Part shown: in pieces, positions 8,999 to 16,637 of the stretch | Layout: each line of letters begins with the position of its first letter | How positions within the stretch are numbered: the first letter of the stretch is position 1 | Assembly: GCA_003693705.1 (NCBI GenBank) | Contig: RBZT01000824.1 | Coordinates: 1 to 22,264, forward strand | DNA length: 22,264 bases | DNA from: Polymyxa betae | Lineage: Eukaryota; Endomyxa; Phytomyxea; Plasmodiophorida; Plasmodiophoridae | Reading direction: 5' to 3' | The notes under the pieces: generated by a model | What the model was told of the DNA's origin: nothing | Database searches by the model: none | Seen by the model: the letters and a program-made list of their open reading frames with translations, nothing else | Program-made: the position numbers and the translations under genes

Positions 8999-9451
8999 TG
9001 TGGGATTAACGAGAGAATGAAAAAAACTAAATGCGCATGAGTCCGTGCGCACTCTCCGCTTCCAATCGAGAGTCCGAATTGGCCCAGCTCTCTTTCAACA
9101 GGATGATTCCAGATGACGTTAAATTTCGGAGGAACTTCAGTTTAAACGAAAGAAAGCAGAGAAAATTAGGCGCAATAAATTTTGACAAGTAACACCATTA
9201 CCAGAAAAGTGCTATGAACTTCCTGAACGAAAGGTAGTTCCTGTTCTCTCTCTCAGTTTGAGTGTCTCTCTTCTGTATCAGACACTCTCTATTCACCCTG
9301 CTTCTCCCTTTCTCTAAGAGGTTGCTCAGGTTTTAAATGCGCAACTCCGTGGATGCCCATATATTGATAGGGGCATCTAGATGCCTGTGTAGCAGGGACG
9401 TCGTTTTCGTGCTCTCACGGAGCACCGATCTGGATCTATAGTTTCATAACA
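8999..9451 (+). repeat. Possible LTR with following primer-binding-like site
   Basis: The stretch begins TGTGGGATTAAC just after the satellite and ends GTTTCATAACA. Shortly after is ATGGTAGCAACATGG (9468-9482), whose TGGTAGCA resembles the initiator-Met tRNA primer site used by many LTR elements. It contains the 95-bp repeat. No second full copy is in the window and the ends are only partly complementary, so this stays tentative. Confidence 0.3.
9303..9397 (+). repeat. 95-bp dispersed repeat, copy B
   Basis: This is the partner of 3275-3370. Here a GATGCCC...GGGCATC stem and the 14-bp palindrome GGCATCTAGATGCC are perfect, besides the GTTGC/GCAAC pair shared by both copies. It lies inside the candidate LTR. 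Confidence 0.7.
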
Positions 9452-9649
9452 AAGATATTTGTACCCAATGGTAGCAACATGGCTGGAAACGATTTCATCC
9501 TACAATCTTACTATGCTCTCAATGTCCTTCCCGATCACCTCTGATGCCTTCATCGCGCCTGCGTCCAATTTTTTTCTGGGCAACAATCACAACCCCACGC
9601 TCACCTGTCCGCTCACGGACAAGCTCCGCCTGCACAAATCTTCCCTGAT

Positions 9650-10270
9650 CAAGACCGCGCATCCCCGATCAAACGAGCGCACTTACTTGGTTTTTTGCTG
9701 TCAGTGCTACCTTGTCCACGCTTGTCCGCAAAAGCCACTTCTGGCCGCAATTACGAGGAGCTGTCGAGACTGCTCTGCAGCGTTGCATTTTATGCTACCG
9801 TTACACCATCGGTCGCCATGTATTCCATCCGACAACTCCTATATATAAGTTTAAACGGATGGACCATGACGCCATCGACACAGATCTCAGCTTTCCGACA
9901 AGTCGGCGTGGCAATCACACCCTTCTCGCTGTAATGTGTGCTCACACCAGATTCGGGCTTTTACTCGCACTTCCAAAAATTTCCGCTAGACCTGTTGCTG
10001 ATGCATTATTCTACACAATTACCGGCTTTGGCTTCCTACGTAACATCCATCACGATAACGGAACTGAATTTGTCAGTCGCCTCATTACTATTATGGATAT
10101 AGAGTGTGAGATCGACAATCGCCTGATAACATCTTACCATCCACGAGTCGACGGTCTCGCGTAGCGCAAAGTCTAGATTCCTACACGGGCCATCGAAGAG
10201 CTTCTAAAGGGAGAGGAAAGCGAACGGGATCGATACGAACCTACAATCTGATAAAAACATTACGGTTAAA
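9650..10270 (+). pseudogene. Ty3/gypsy integrase remnant (Gypsy-3)
   Basis: The best frame (9712-10164) keeps the end of the zinc-binding region (FWPQLRGAVETALQRCILC) and the catalytic core: D in IDTDLSFP, then LLAVMCAHTRFGLLLALP, then HHDNGTEFVSRLI with the second D, then TSYHPRVDG. A stop replaces the segment that normally carries the last glutamate region. The sequence goes on in degraded form (RAIEELLKGEESERDRYEP). The first HxH part of the finger is in another frame or lost. The element is on the plus strand, opposite to Gypsy-1 next to it, so it is a separate copy. Its protease and reverse transcriptase are missing. Confidence 0.85.
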
Positions 10271-10294
10271 CCTGTACTTCTTGCAGTCGCACTC

Positions 10295-10444
10295 AATTCG
10301 GACTACTACATCGTCGACCTCATTCTATGGAATAAAGGTCAGCCATCAATCCGCCGGTCTTTAGTTCGCAGGAGAAGCATAGGTCCTGACAACGATTCTT
10401 GGAAACCTAGCAATGTATCACGACACCGATTGTATCAATACTAA
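10295..10444 (+). pseudogene. Chromodomain-like C-terminus of the Gypsy-3 integrase
   Basis: One open stretch of 49 residues reads YYIVDLILWNKG near its start and then IGPDNDSWKPSNVS near its end, finishing RLYQY before the stop. This follows the chromodomain pattern (V-x-x-I-L near the start; G-x-x-x-D-x-W-x-P and a final L-x-x-Y near the end). In chromoviruses such a domain follows the integrase and guides insertion towards particular histone marks. It sits at the right distance after the integrase core, and I infer that it belongs to the same element. Confidence 0.6.
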
Positions 10445-10639
10445 AACGTATTTGCTCGCGCAAAAGACACCGTTCTTCGCGTTTCTGGAGGAGCATTGTC
10501 ATGACCCAGAACTCCGGATCCACAATGGGGTCGAAATGATGACACAAGAGCAGCTCGCGCTCGATCCCAGATCCGGAAGCAGTTAGCCCCCTGCACAAGG
10601 TCGGCCGCCTCGTTGACAGCCAGCCCTGCTTGACATTGA
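10445..10639. other. Junction between two gypsy fragments
   Basis: No gene is recognised. To the left is the 3' end of Gypsy-3 (+). To the right is the truncated reverse transcriptase of Gypsy-1 (-). The lost 3' LTR of one or both may once have been here. Confidence 0.4.
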
Positions 10640-11200
10640 CTACGACATCATGATGAGCATTGAGTCACGACCGTGGTCTGGTCTCACCATTACACTTGGA
10701 GTATATCGATGAAAATTCTCATATACAAGGCCAAATTTTTGCAATGTGTCTGTGAATTCAGCTAAGAATTCACTCTTCTCAGTTGAATGTTGACGTGCTT
10801 TACATCTAAAAGGTTTACTACCATTAATTAAGTTTGTTTCCAACGGAGCAGCATTGGCTGGCTCATCAAATCCTAATGTTCTGCGAAAAACATTCTTTCT
10901 TTGCAGCAATAATTTCAATAATCTAAGTTCATACTGTCTAGGCATTCCATGCATTATACAATCCTGAACTTTAGTTCTAATGCTCTGAACGATATAATTG
11001 CTCATCTTTCCCAATCATAGGTGAGATCTTATCAATGACATCATCATGCAGCACCTGTTGATTATTTGCTTTTTGTTTCGTAACCAAAACATCCAATGCC
11101 TGTTTTGGGTCACATCCAATATGTTTCAGTAGACCCAAAAATATTTAATGTTTGACGGTTTGCCAAACTAAACACTTATATTCATGAATTATCAACTCAC
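10640..11200 (-). pseudogene. Ty3/gypsy pre-RT linker and start of reverse transcriptase (Gypsy-1)
   Basis: Read from 11200 down, the frame carries LLKHIGCDPKQALDVLV, the linker after protease. In the next frame (11014-10640) it carries FRRTLGFDEPANAAPLE, GSKPFRCKARQHSTEKSEFL and FGLVYENFHRYTPSVMV. That is the N-terminal finger part of a gypsy reverse transcriptase just before the palm. The sequence ends after RPDHG, so the catalytic YxDD, RNase H and integrase are missing. It continues the protease at 11204-11422 and gag at 11450-11860 on the same strand. The truncation point near 10660 meets unrelated DNA. Confidence 0.85.
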
Positions 11201-11203
11201 CTG

Positions 11204-11422
11204 TTACAATTCGTAAGGTGATAGTAACAAATACATTGCCTTATCTATCTGACAGAGCTTATCAGCTATTGTTTTCGGAATGAAAGTTGCATCAGCACCA
11301 CTATCCAAGATTCCACTACATACAAGTTTTCCTTTTGCAAGACTAACCTCAACATTAGCTTCCTTTGGAGATAAGGTTTGCTCATTATTCGATATTGTCT
11401 GAACGATCAAAAAGGCAGACAA
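11204..11422 (-). pseudogene. Ty3/gypsy aspartic protease fragment (Gypsy-1)
   Basis: The frame contains the retropepsin active-site motif ILDSGADATFIPKTIADKL, preceded by a strand (VEVSLAKGKLVCSG), and then stops. The flap and the second half of the domain are lost to a frameshift or deletion. It lies between gag (upstream) and the reverse transcriptase linker (downstream) on the minus strand, as expected for gag-pol order. Confidence 0.85.
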
Positions 11423-11449
11423 CTTGTTTGTTTTATTATTCTGCGATTT

Positions 11450-11860
11450 CTATAAGACTTGGCGCTGCTTCAACAAGCGAGACTGCTCATCAGCCGACGG
11501 CTTCATAGGGCATTGCTTCATTTTGTGTCCGCGATGACAACACTTCAGGCACTCAACACCCTCAAGTCTTTGCTGTTTTTGCTGTTTATCCTCCAGCGAG
11601 TCCGCCGGTCGTTTTTTCGAAAACTTAGCCGGTTTGATGTTGATGTTTGTCCTCGGCATGGACACAATCCCCGTAACCTCTGACCCATACTAGTCGATAT
11701 CCACAAACAGCTGGGCCACAAACAGCAGCTGGTTATTCCGCAAATTCGTCTTGCGAACATCGATCCTATTAAACATATCATTCTTGAAATTGTATTACTG
11801 GAAAGATTCTGCCAGCCACCGTATCCAATTTTGAATCCCAATATCAGACTCCAAGAACGA
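11450..11860 (-). pseudogene. Ty3/gypsy gag C-terminal half with CCHC zinc knuckle (Gypsy-1)
   Basis: One frame can be followed from the TTAA at 11861-11864 down to the end. It has FLESDIGIQNWIRWLAESF, then QLLFVAQLFVDID, then a basic region (AKFSKKRPADSL) and the knuckle CLKCCHRGHKMKQC, a perfect CX2CX4HX4C nucleic-acid binding finger. The frame is interrupted by a TAA and a TAG, each one base from a sense codon, and by the TAA formed at the insertion site itself. The N-terminal half of the same gag lies on the far side of the TTAA element at 15592-16183. Confidence 0.85.
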
Positions 11861-11864
11861 TTAA

Positions 11865-11874
11865 CCCCGAACGG
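11865..11874 (+). repeat. Left TIR of the TTAA element
   Basis: CCCCGAACGG directly follows TTAA. With the target the shared inverted block is TTAACCCCGAACGG (14 bp, perfect) against 15578-15591. Confidence 0.85.
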
Positions 11875-11879
11875 TATGC

Positions 11880-11961
11880 ATGGTATATTATACCATCTAC
11901 GGGGTTTTAACGCAAATATCGCCTCCCATACTATTTTTCAATACATGGTATATTATACCAT
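11880..11961. repeat. Two subterminal 17-bp palindromes
   Basis: ATGGTATATTATACCAT occurs at 11880-11896 and again at 11945-11961. A near copy (last bases changed) occurs close to the right end at about 15552-15567, also followed by CTCTACGG (CATCTACGG on the left). These are candidate transposase sites or parts of an extended TIR. Confidence 0.7.
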
Positions 11962-12266
11962 CTCTGACCTGAATTTGATCCTGTTCTTTGTCTTTCTTTT
12001 TGAGATCAATACTTGAGATAAATCAGATTATTTTTTTTCAACTAATACCTTGAAATAATCTTCTTTTTGCGTCATCAGTTCAAAAGTCCGTAAAAATTTC
12101 CTCACTCTCCTCATTGCAGTCCGCGCTGAATGTAACGTTATTGTAACGTTATTGTTGCGATAATTATCTGAGGCTCCTTTTCTTCCTGAGACTGCATGCA
12201 GATTAGGAACCGTACTGTTCGATCCTCCCTAGGTCCTTTTTATTCACGACTTTGAATTTGCTCGAG
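11962..12266. other. 5' untranslated part of the TTAA element
   Basis: This A/T-rich stretch lies between the subterminal palindromes and the transposase start. An 11-bp direct duplication, TGTAACGTTAT, is at 12131-12141 and 12142-12152. It presumably holds the promoter. No defined core element was recognised. Confidence 0.35.
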
Positions 12267-12788
12267 ATGGCGACTCTCCATGATTTCTTTGTTGAGGACT
12301 TCGACAGCGATGACAGCCTGGAAGATGACATTGATTTATCGGAAGAGCAGGAGTGGCAGTTTCTGACAACAGCCCAGATCCCGGAATTTTACTGTACCGA
12401 TCGCCCCCCGTTGATGGATAACTATTGACAGCCGCAGTGAACGAAATGAAACAAGTTTTCCTTAATGCCAAGCAAGTCGTATCCCCATCCGAACCCTTAG
12501 CTAATCTCAGCGAATATTCCAATTATTTTCTGGATAGCATCTGCTCCTATGTTTATGACGCTGCTCAGGCAGGAACAGCAGTTGAAGACCCAGTCACAGG
12601 CGTTGATCTGATCAATTTTATTCGCACGCTGGCAACTCTTTCTGTGTACCGATGCGCCCCAACGAAGTTGTTCGACATCAAAAACAGCCATCTTCCCGAT
12701 TGCACAGAAGCTTGACCATATCTCATTCAAGAAGACTTTGAAAGCCTTGAACAACCAACCAGCGCAATCTTCTGATTCTGCACGATAA

Positions 12789-13421
12789 AACTCGCGTATT
12801 GTTGCTAATGAGTGCATTCGACGCACTGAAAGGGCCTTTACCCAAGCGTCAACCCGCATTGCTTACGTTGCCGGTCAGAAAATAATCTCCTTGGATGACG
12901 ACCAATACCGAATACGATCTGCTCTTTCTGAGGCAATGGGCTTTGTTCGGATCAACAATCCTAAGAAAGACTTCGGGATTGTTTCTACAAATGCAGTTTC
13001 TTTGATAAGCTCAATGGTTATCGGAATGCTTTTGATCGGAAAAGGGGAAAGCTTTGACGATGTTGTTCGGATTATCTTAATGTGGATTCAAGGCGTTGAT
13101 CTGATATCCCAAGTTCGCGCATTGGGCGAGTTAATTTGCCTTGATCGAGGTTACCGAGGGCCATCTTTGATTGAGTTCCAAATGAATGCTGAGTTTTCAC
13201 TTATCGGTACTCACAAACGCGTCAATTATCCCTTCACTTTTGAAAACGCACGCAACCGAATGACTCAGCGGGTTGTCGAGAAAATTGGCTGCAAGAACAT
13301 TTATATCGCCAGGAAGAAGTTTGGTGACAAATTTCTCTACGCCATTGCATATAGATCTGGCAAGGGTCGTGTTGCCACACTTATCTGCACAAACCCCCGC
13401 TTAGGCTACATATTCACCTGA
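12789..13421 (+). pseudogene. piggyBac-like DDE catalytic core
   Basis: This uninterrupted frame encodes about 210 residues. It contains VAGQKIISLDDDQYRI, which supplies the first acidic residue, and LICLDRGYRGPSLIEF, which supplies the second. The latter is followed by SLIGTHKRVNYPFTFE, equivalent to the conserved D-x-x-[FY]-x-S...L and GT-x-R/K regions of piggyBac transposases. FLYAIAYRSGKGRVATLI follows as a core strand pair. The third acidic residue is not identified and should lie downstream. The frame is closed upstream by TAA at 12786 and downstream by TGA. It is the best-kept part of the gene. DDE is assigned by motif order. The exact family name is inferred. Confidence 0.72.
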
Positions 13422-13458
13422 AAAGTTTAGATATTTCTTCTACTGTGTAGAGATTTGG

Positions 13459-13923
13459 GTGTATCGAGCGAAGCCCTCGAAAAACTTACATGATAGCGAC
13501 ATTCCTTTGGAGCTGGTTTACAACTCGTTGGGTCAGAACACTGCCGCGCTGACATCGTACCAGGGAGGCTTCGAGTGGCATGTCCGTGCTGGGGCATCTT
13601 TAATCGTTTCAACCGCAGCTCAGGAAGCTTTGATGTACTTCAAATCGAATGCTTCAGCGGAAGAAGCTCCCCAATTTTCCACTCTCGGCATGGACATATC
13701 CTCGTCATCTGTGGAATCAACAGCAGATTCAGCTTCTCTGCGGAACAAATCCTTGTCCCAGTTGAAAGCTCAGTTAAGGCAATTGGGTTTGCCGCTCACC
13801 GGCAACCAAGATGTGCTGTTTGATTGCTTATTGAGTGCTCGTGCTCGGTCTACTTACAGCGTTGTCAACAGGCTGATGAAGAAGAGGTTCATGAAGCCCC
13901 AAACAATTCTTTTCTCAAGTTAG
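13459..13923 (+). pseudogene. Linker and SAP DNA-binding motif of the TTAA-element protein
   Basis: After a short lead (GQNTAALTSYQGGFEWHVRAG) and a serine-rich linker comes SLSQLKAQLRQLGLPLTGNQ followed by DVLFDCLLSAR (about 13750-13850). This fits the SAP helix-extension-helix pattern L-x-x-L-x-x-x-L-x-x-L-G-L-P-x-x-G-x-[KQ]-x-x-L-x-x-x-L. SAP motifs bind A/T-rich DNA or chromatin. The last part of this frame (after about 13860) is out of frame with the nuclease that follows, so one frameshift lies there. Confidence 0.7.
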
Positions 13924-14360
13924 GTAGTGCCAACGAGATAAAAATTTTGCATGCGCTACCAGCTTTCTTCGCACGGCGCGGCGAGGGATATATGCTCATT
14001 ATTGGCACACCGGAACAACGAGGTTTACTTCTACAGAAGACGCCTTCAACCAGTTCTCATCTTGGGACATCCATCGATGGCTGTGCTGTCTTCAAGGACA
14101 CGAACGCCAGTCCCGCAATCGATTTCGCAGTGATACTGGAATTTAAAACTGCGACAGCTTCTTCAACGCAATCTGAAGCGGCTGCTAAGGTAACGTTTGC
14201 CCAAGCAAGGACGCGACAGCCAAACAAAGTGGTATTTCGAACGCAATATGGAAGCGACATGTTTAAAGCCCTTGCTTGGACACCTCCATATCGGTCACAA
14301 ATCCTACATCACCTATCTGTCACAGGCGTGCGATGCTGTTGTTTGTTATTGACAGTTTGA
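13824..14360 (+). pseudogene. PD-(D/E)XK nuclease domain, lambda-exonuclease/YqaJ type
   Basis: The recognisable part starts at about 13917 and runs to the stop. Numbered from 13824, the family's conserved points are present: E38 in GSANEIKIL, D85 in GTSIDGCAVF, E106 and K108 in AVILEFKTA (the E-x-K), and Q159 in PPYRSQILHHLSVTGV, the usual [PY]-x-x-Q-x-x-x-x-x-x-V-T-G helix. Proteins of this family are 5'-3' exonucleases of phage and viral recombination systems and also occur scattered in protist genomes. Here the domain lies between the SAP motif and the C-terminus of a transposase. All presumed catalytic residues survive although the gene as a whole is broken. Confidence 0.72.
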
Positions 14361-14503
14361 CCTCAATCGTTTATGCATTGTTTATTGATTCCCCCCCAGA
14401 AATGCCTCTGTTTTATTCCAACTTCCTTCAACGAATGTCGTACCGTGGAGGCATTTCTCAATGAGCCAGGGAACTTTCCAACTGCGGCCAACGATTTCGG
14501 ACA

Positions 14504-14637
14504 CGCTGTTGACATCGAAACTCTACAAACATGGCAAACGTTGGCAATGGCAATAAGGAATGAACCTATCCGCTGTTGACATCGAAACTCTACAAACATG
14601 GCAAACGTTGGCAATGACAATAAGGAATGAACCTATC
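14504..14637 (+). repeat. 67-bp tandem duplication inside the transposase gene
   Basis: Positions 14504-14570 are repeated at 14571-14637 with one mismatch (GGCAATGGCAA against GGCAATGACAA). The length is not a multiple of three, so the duplication itself shifts the frame. The near identity shows that it is more recent than the other lesions in the gene. Confidence 0.95.
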
Positions 14638-14953
14638 CGCTGCCCAGCATCTGATAAAACCCTAACCCTATTGCGTGTCGAAATGGAACCATTGCAAAGG
14701 GGGGAAGATGTCTGCTCCAGAATTCTGAAGAGCGTCATGGTTGATTTCCGAAAGTTACGACCGCGTGCATGCGTCTTCACCGCTTCCTCATGACTGCTTT
14801 GATGAACGCCCATATGCTGTTACGCCTGATTAAGATCGAACCCCATTTATGGCGATTTCAGTCATATCAAGAACTGACAGCAGCCCTGAATGACCGAAAG
14901 CGTTTTGGGAATTCCTGCGCGATTTCATTGGCAGTTGGGTTCCTTCACTGTCT

Positions 14954-15331
14954 TTGATTCGCAGAGAGTCGGACGTTGGTTCCGTCCGTCAAACTGCCAA
15001 AGATCCTGTAGCGAACATGAATCCCGGACTTGCTAGGACGCCTATGCGAAACATTCTCAGATGGCACCAATCTGATGAAGGCAGACGTCGCCGATTATCT
15101 GCGGAACAGCATCAACGTGGTTCCAGAAAGAAGCGCAACTGCCCGGTGTGCCATACGCACACCAGTGTTTACTGTAAGCGATGTGACATCAATGTTTGCG
15201 CCCAACTGGCATATGGAGCGAGAAAAACTTGTTGGGAGGTCCCCACAAGTCAAAATCTTCTTGTCATGGATAAACAGGTCCGATCCGGCGAGAAAGGACG
15301 GAGAGGACGCTCGAATTCACTTGATTCATAG
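14954..15331 (+). pseudogene. Cysteine-rich C-terminal domain of the TTAA-element protein
   Basis: The frame has a basic stretch and then RNCPVCHTHTSVYCKRCDINVC followed after a gap by CW: CX2C, CX2CX4C and a final C. Spacing of this kind matches the cross-brace zinc-binding C-terminus of piggyBac transposases, which binds the TIR. The last ligands (a final H or C) appear lost. Its place just before the right TIR fits the C-terminus of the element protein. Confidence 0.6.
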
Positions 15332-15577
15332 ATGGAAGATACTACCATATAAGGTTTTTGATACGGGGTTCTCCCTATAAAAAGTCCTTGGAAATTTGTT
15401 CCGTTCTTATCGAAAAAATGACGTCAGAAGTAGTCAAAATACGGATATTTTTTTGTTTTTTGGAAAGTCAGTGACAAGAGCGAGAACGTTTTCTAAGAAA
15501 TTGTTTACTGAAAACCGCTCTGTCCCTATTGGTGGGGCTCCAAATCCTTGCATGGTATATTATACCCTCTACGGAGT

Positions 15578-15587
15578 CCGTTCGGGG
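15578..15587 (-). repeat. Right TIR of the TTAA element
   Basis: CCGTTCGGGG precedes TTAA at 15588-15591 and is the exact inverse of 11865-11874. Confidence 0.85.
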
Positions 15588-15591
15588 TTAA

Positions 15592-16183
15592 GCGTTATGG
15601 TCATCGATAACCCGGTCCATCTGCGGCAGCAGATCCATCAACCGTGAGGACGGTGGCATCAGTTTTAGATCCATTTTGACTTGTTCCATGATGATCGAAT
15701 GAACTTGGCCAAGAGATGGCTCATCCTCTTTCTTAACTCGATCGAGGAATTCCATTATTTCTGCATCGGATACGAACGCCTTCAATCGAATTAAACAAAG
15801 CCGGCTCAATAAATGATGTAAACGATTTAGTCGTAATCTGGTCCCCGCTAACCGTTGGTTGTGACGCACCTTCTTGGCGTATTCCTGATACGACTTCTTC
15901 TAAACGTTGCAATTTCCCTAGACAACAACTGCCTAAGATTTGGCGGTTCAGGTATGCTGGACAGCAAACTGCTCAACCCAGCCCCAACGGGAATGTTGGA
16001 CCTCTGTCGCCCAAGATCAACTCCCGATCTGTTGACATTCCCGGAACTTTCCAGTCCTGAGTCATCATATACGGAACCATCGAGCCCCGTGGTGGATGGT
16101 CCTCCATCGTTTTCGTTTAACGTCATTCCTGATATCGACAAAGCCATATCAGGCTGTTCAGCTATAGCTTTACCCCCGCTCAT
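15592..16183 (-). pseudogene. Ty3/gypsy gag N-terminal half (Gypsy-1)
   Basis: Two overlapping minus frames make up the first half of a gag-like protein. 16183-15848 (MSGGKAIAEQPDMALSIS..., Ser/Gly-rich, then helical LRQLLSREIATF) shifts into 15869-15588 (FVSDAEIMEFLDRVKKEDEPS ... LLPQMDRVIDDHNA). The second frame runs into the TTAA target, where it reads a TAA stop. Beyond the TTAA element the same frame continues as FLESDIGIQNW at 11860. It is assigned by continuity with the zinc knuckle, since the N-terminal half by itself has no diagnostic motif. No 5' LTR was seen above 16183. Confidence 0.6.
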
Positions 16184-16195
16184 TGCTCAATCAAC

Positions 16196-16242
16196 AATGG
16201 GATATCTAGAACTAAAGATATCTTTAAAAGAACTATCCCATA
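16196..16242. repeat. Short inverted repeats
   Basis: ATGGGATA near 16196 pairs with TATCCCAT near 16234, and GATATC recurs between them. The stretch can fold but has no clear role. It could be a decayed LTR edge of Gypsy-1. Confidence 0.35.
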
Positions 16243-16311
16243 TCAAATAGTAAAAGTTATAGATTTTAACAGTGCGATCCACCATTAAATAGTCTTGAAT
16301 ATTCGGTGATC

Positions 16312-16345
16312 GGACTTTTCGGAACCTCGGACTTTCCGAAACCTC
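16312..16345 (+). repeat. 17-bp tandem pair
   Basis: GGACTTTTCGGAACCTC is followed at once by GGACTTTCCGAAACCTC (two changes). It lies just upstream of the CGGGTC foldback and may belong to the end of hAT-B. Confidence 0.6.
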
Positions 16346-16358
16346 AGAGTAAATATGT

Positions 16359-16538
16359 CAACGGGTCGACCCGGGTTGAATCGGGTCGGGGTTTCACCAA
16401 ACGGGTCCGACCCGATTGAGAAAACTCTCATCGGGTCGTACCCGAGTTGAACTCGGGTTCGACCCGGGTCATCTCGGGTTTATCTCAGCTCGGGTTGACT
16501 CTGGTTGGACCCGATTTTGACCCGGGTACGACCCGTGG
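16359..16538. repeat. CGGGTC-rich foldback, probable hAT-B subterminal region
   Basis: About 180 bp is made of CGGGT and ACCCG words in both orientations. The outer arms CAACGGGTCGACCCGGGTT (16359-16377) and GACCCGGGTACGACCCGTGG (about 16519-16538) are inverse with two or three differences. Dense copies of a short inverted word near an end are typical of hAT and CACTA elements, and a BED-finger hAT coding relic follows directly. No certain target duplication was found, so it could also be an independent foldback element. Confidence 0.6.
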
Positions 16539-16578
16539 AGAGGTTTATGCCCGCGGACTTGATCAAACTGCGGCCGGA

Positions 16579-16594
16579 GGGCGGCGGCGGCGGC
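16579..16594. repeat. (GGC)5 microsatellite
   Basis: Five GGC triplets lie between the CGGGTC foldback and the hAT-B coding relic. Confidence 0.8.
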
Positions 16595-16637
16595 TAGTCG
16601 GGCAAGACATGTAGACATTCAAAACCGAAGATGACAG

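Larger units (their letters stand above)
12267..15331 (+). pseudogene. Decayed multidomain transposase: DDE, SAP, YqaJ-type nuclease, Cys-rich
   Basis: The gene begins at ATG 12267 with an acidic leader (MATLHDFFVEDFDSDD...). It changes frame near a C6 run at about 12405. The helical pre-catalytic region is at 12425-12700 (GVDLINFIRTLATLSVYRCAP). The DDE core is at 12789-13421, the SAP motif near 13740-13850, the nuclease at about 13917-14360 and the cysteine-rich end at about 15120-15250. All parts lie on one strand, in one order, between the TIRs and with no new start region. I therefore infer one ancestral protein or a tightly linked pair, broken by at least five frameshifts or stops. It would have cut and rejoined the element ends in the nucleus. 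The role of the nuclease is unknown. Confidence 0.7.
11865..15587 (+). mobile_element. TTAA-specific piggyBac-like DNA transposon
   Basis: The 3723-bp element starts CCCCGAACGG (11865-11874) and ends CCGTTCGGGG (15578-15587). It is flanked by TTAA at 11861-11864 and 15588-15591, the target used by piggyBac (and by Kolobok). Starting with CCC is also piggyBac-like. Three copies of a 17-bp palindrome lie close to the ends. Inside is one long decayed gene (12267-15331, +). The element interrupts the gag of Gypsy-1, whose halves abut it on both sides. Kolobok remains the alternative by target site, but the motifs of the transposase fit piggyBac better. Confidence 0.87.

Noticed and set aside
9459-9848. 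129-residue plus-strand ORF as a gene
   Set aside because: Most of it is a shadow of the degraded integrase, whose motifs lie in the frame of 9712-10164.
11545-11841. 98-residue minus-strand Cys-rich ORF
   Set aside because: It is a frame-shifted shadow of the Gypsy-1 gag, which contains the genuine zinc knuckle. Its cysteines have no regular spacing.
14650-14670. Telomere-like CCCTAACCCTA (also CCCTAACC near 20749)
   Set aside because: Only one to two units, inside transposon coding relic or subterminal sequence. This is chance, not telomeric DNA.
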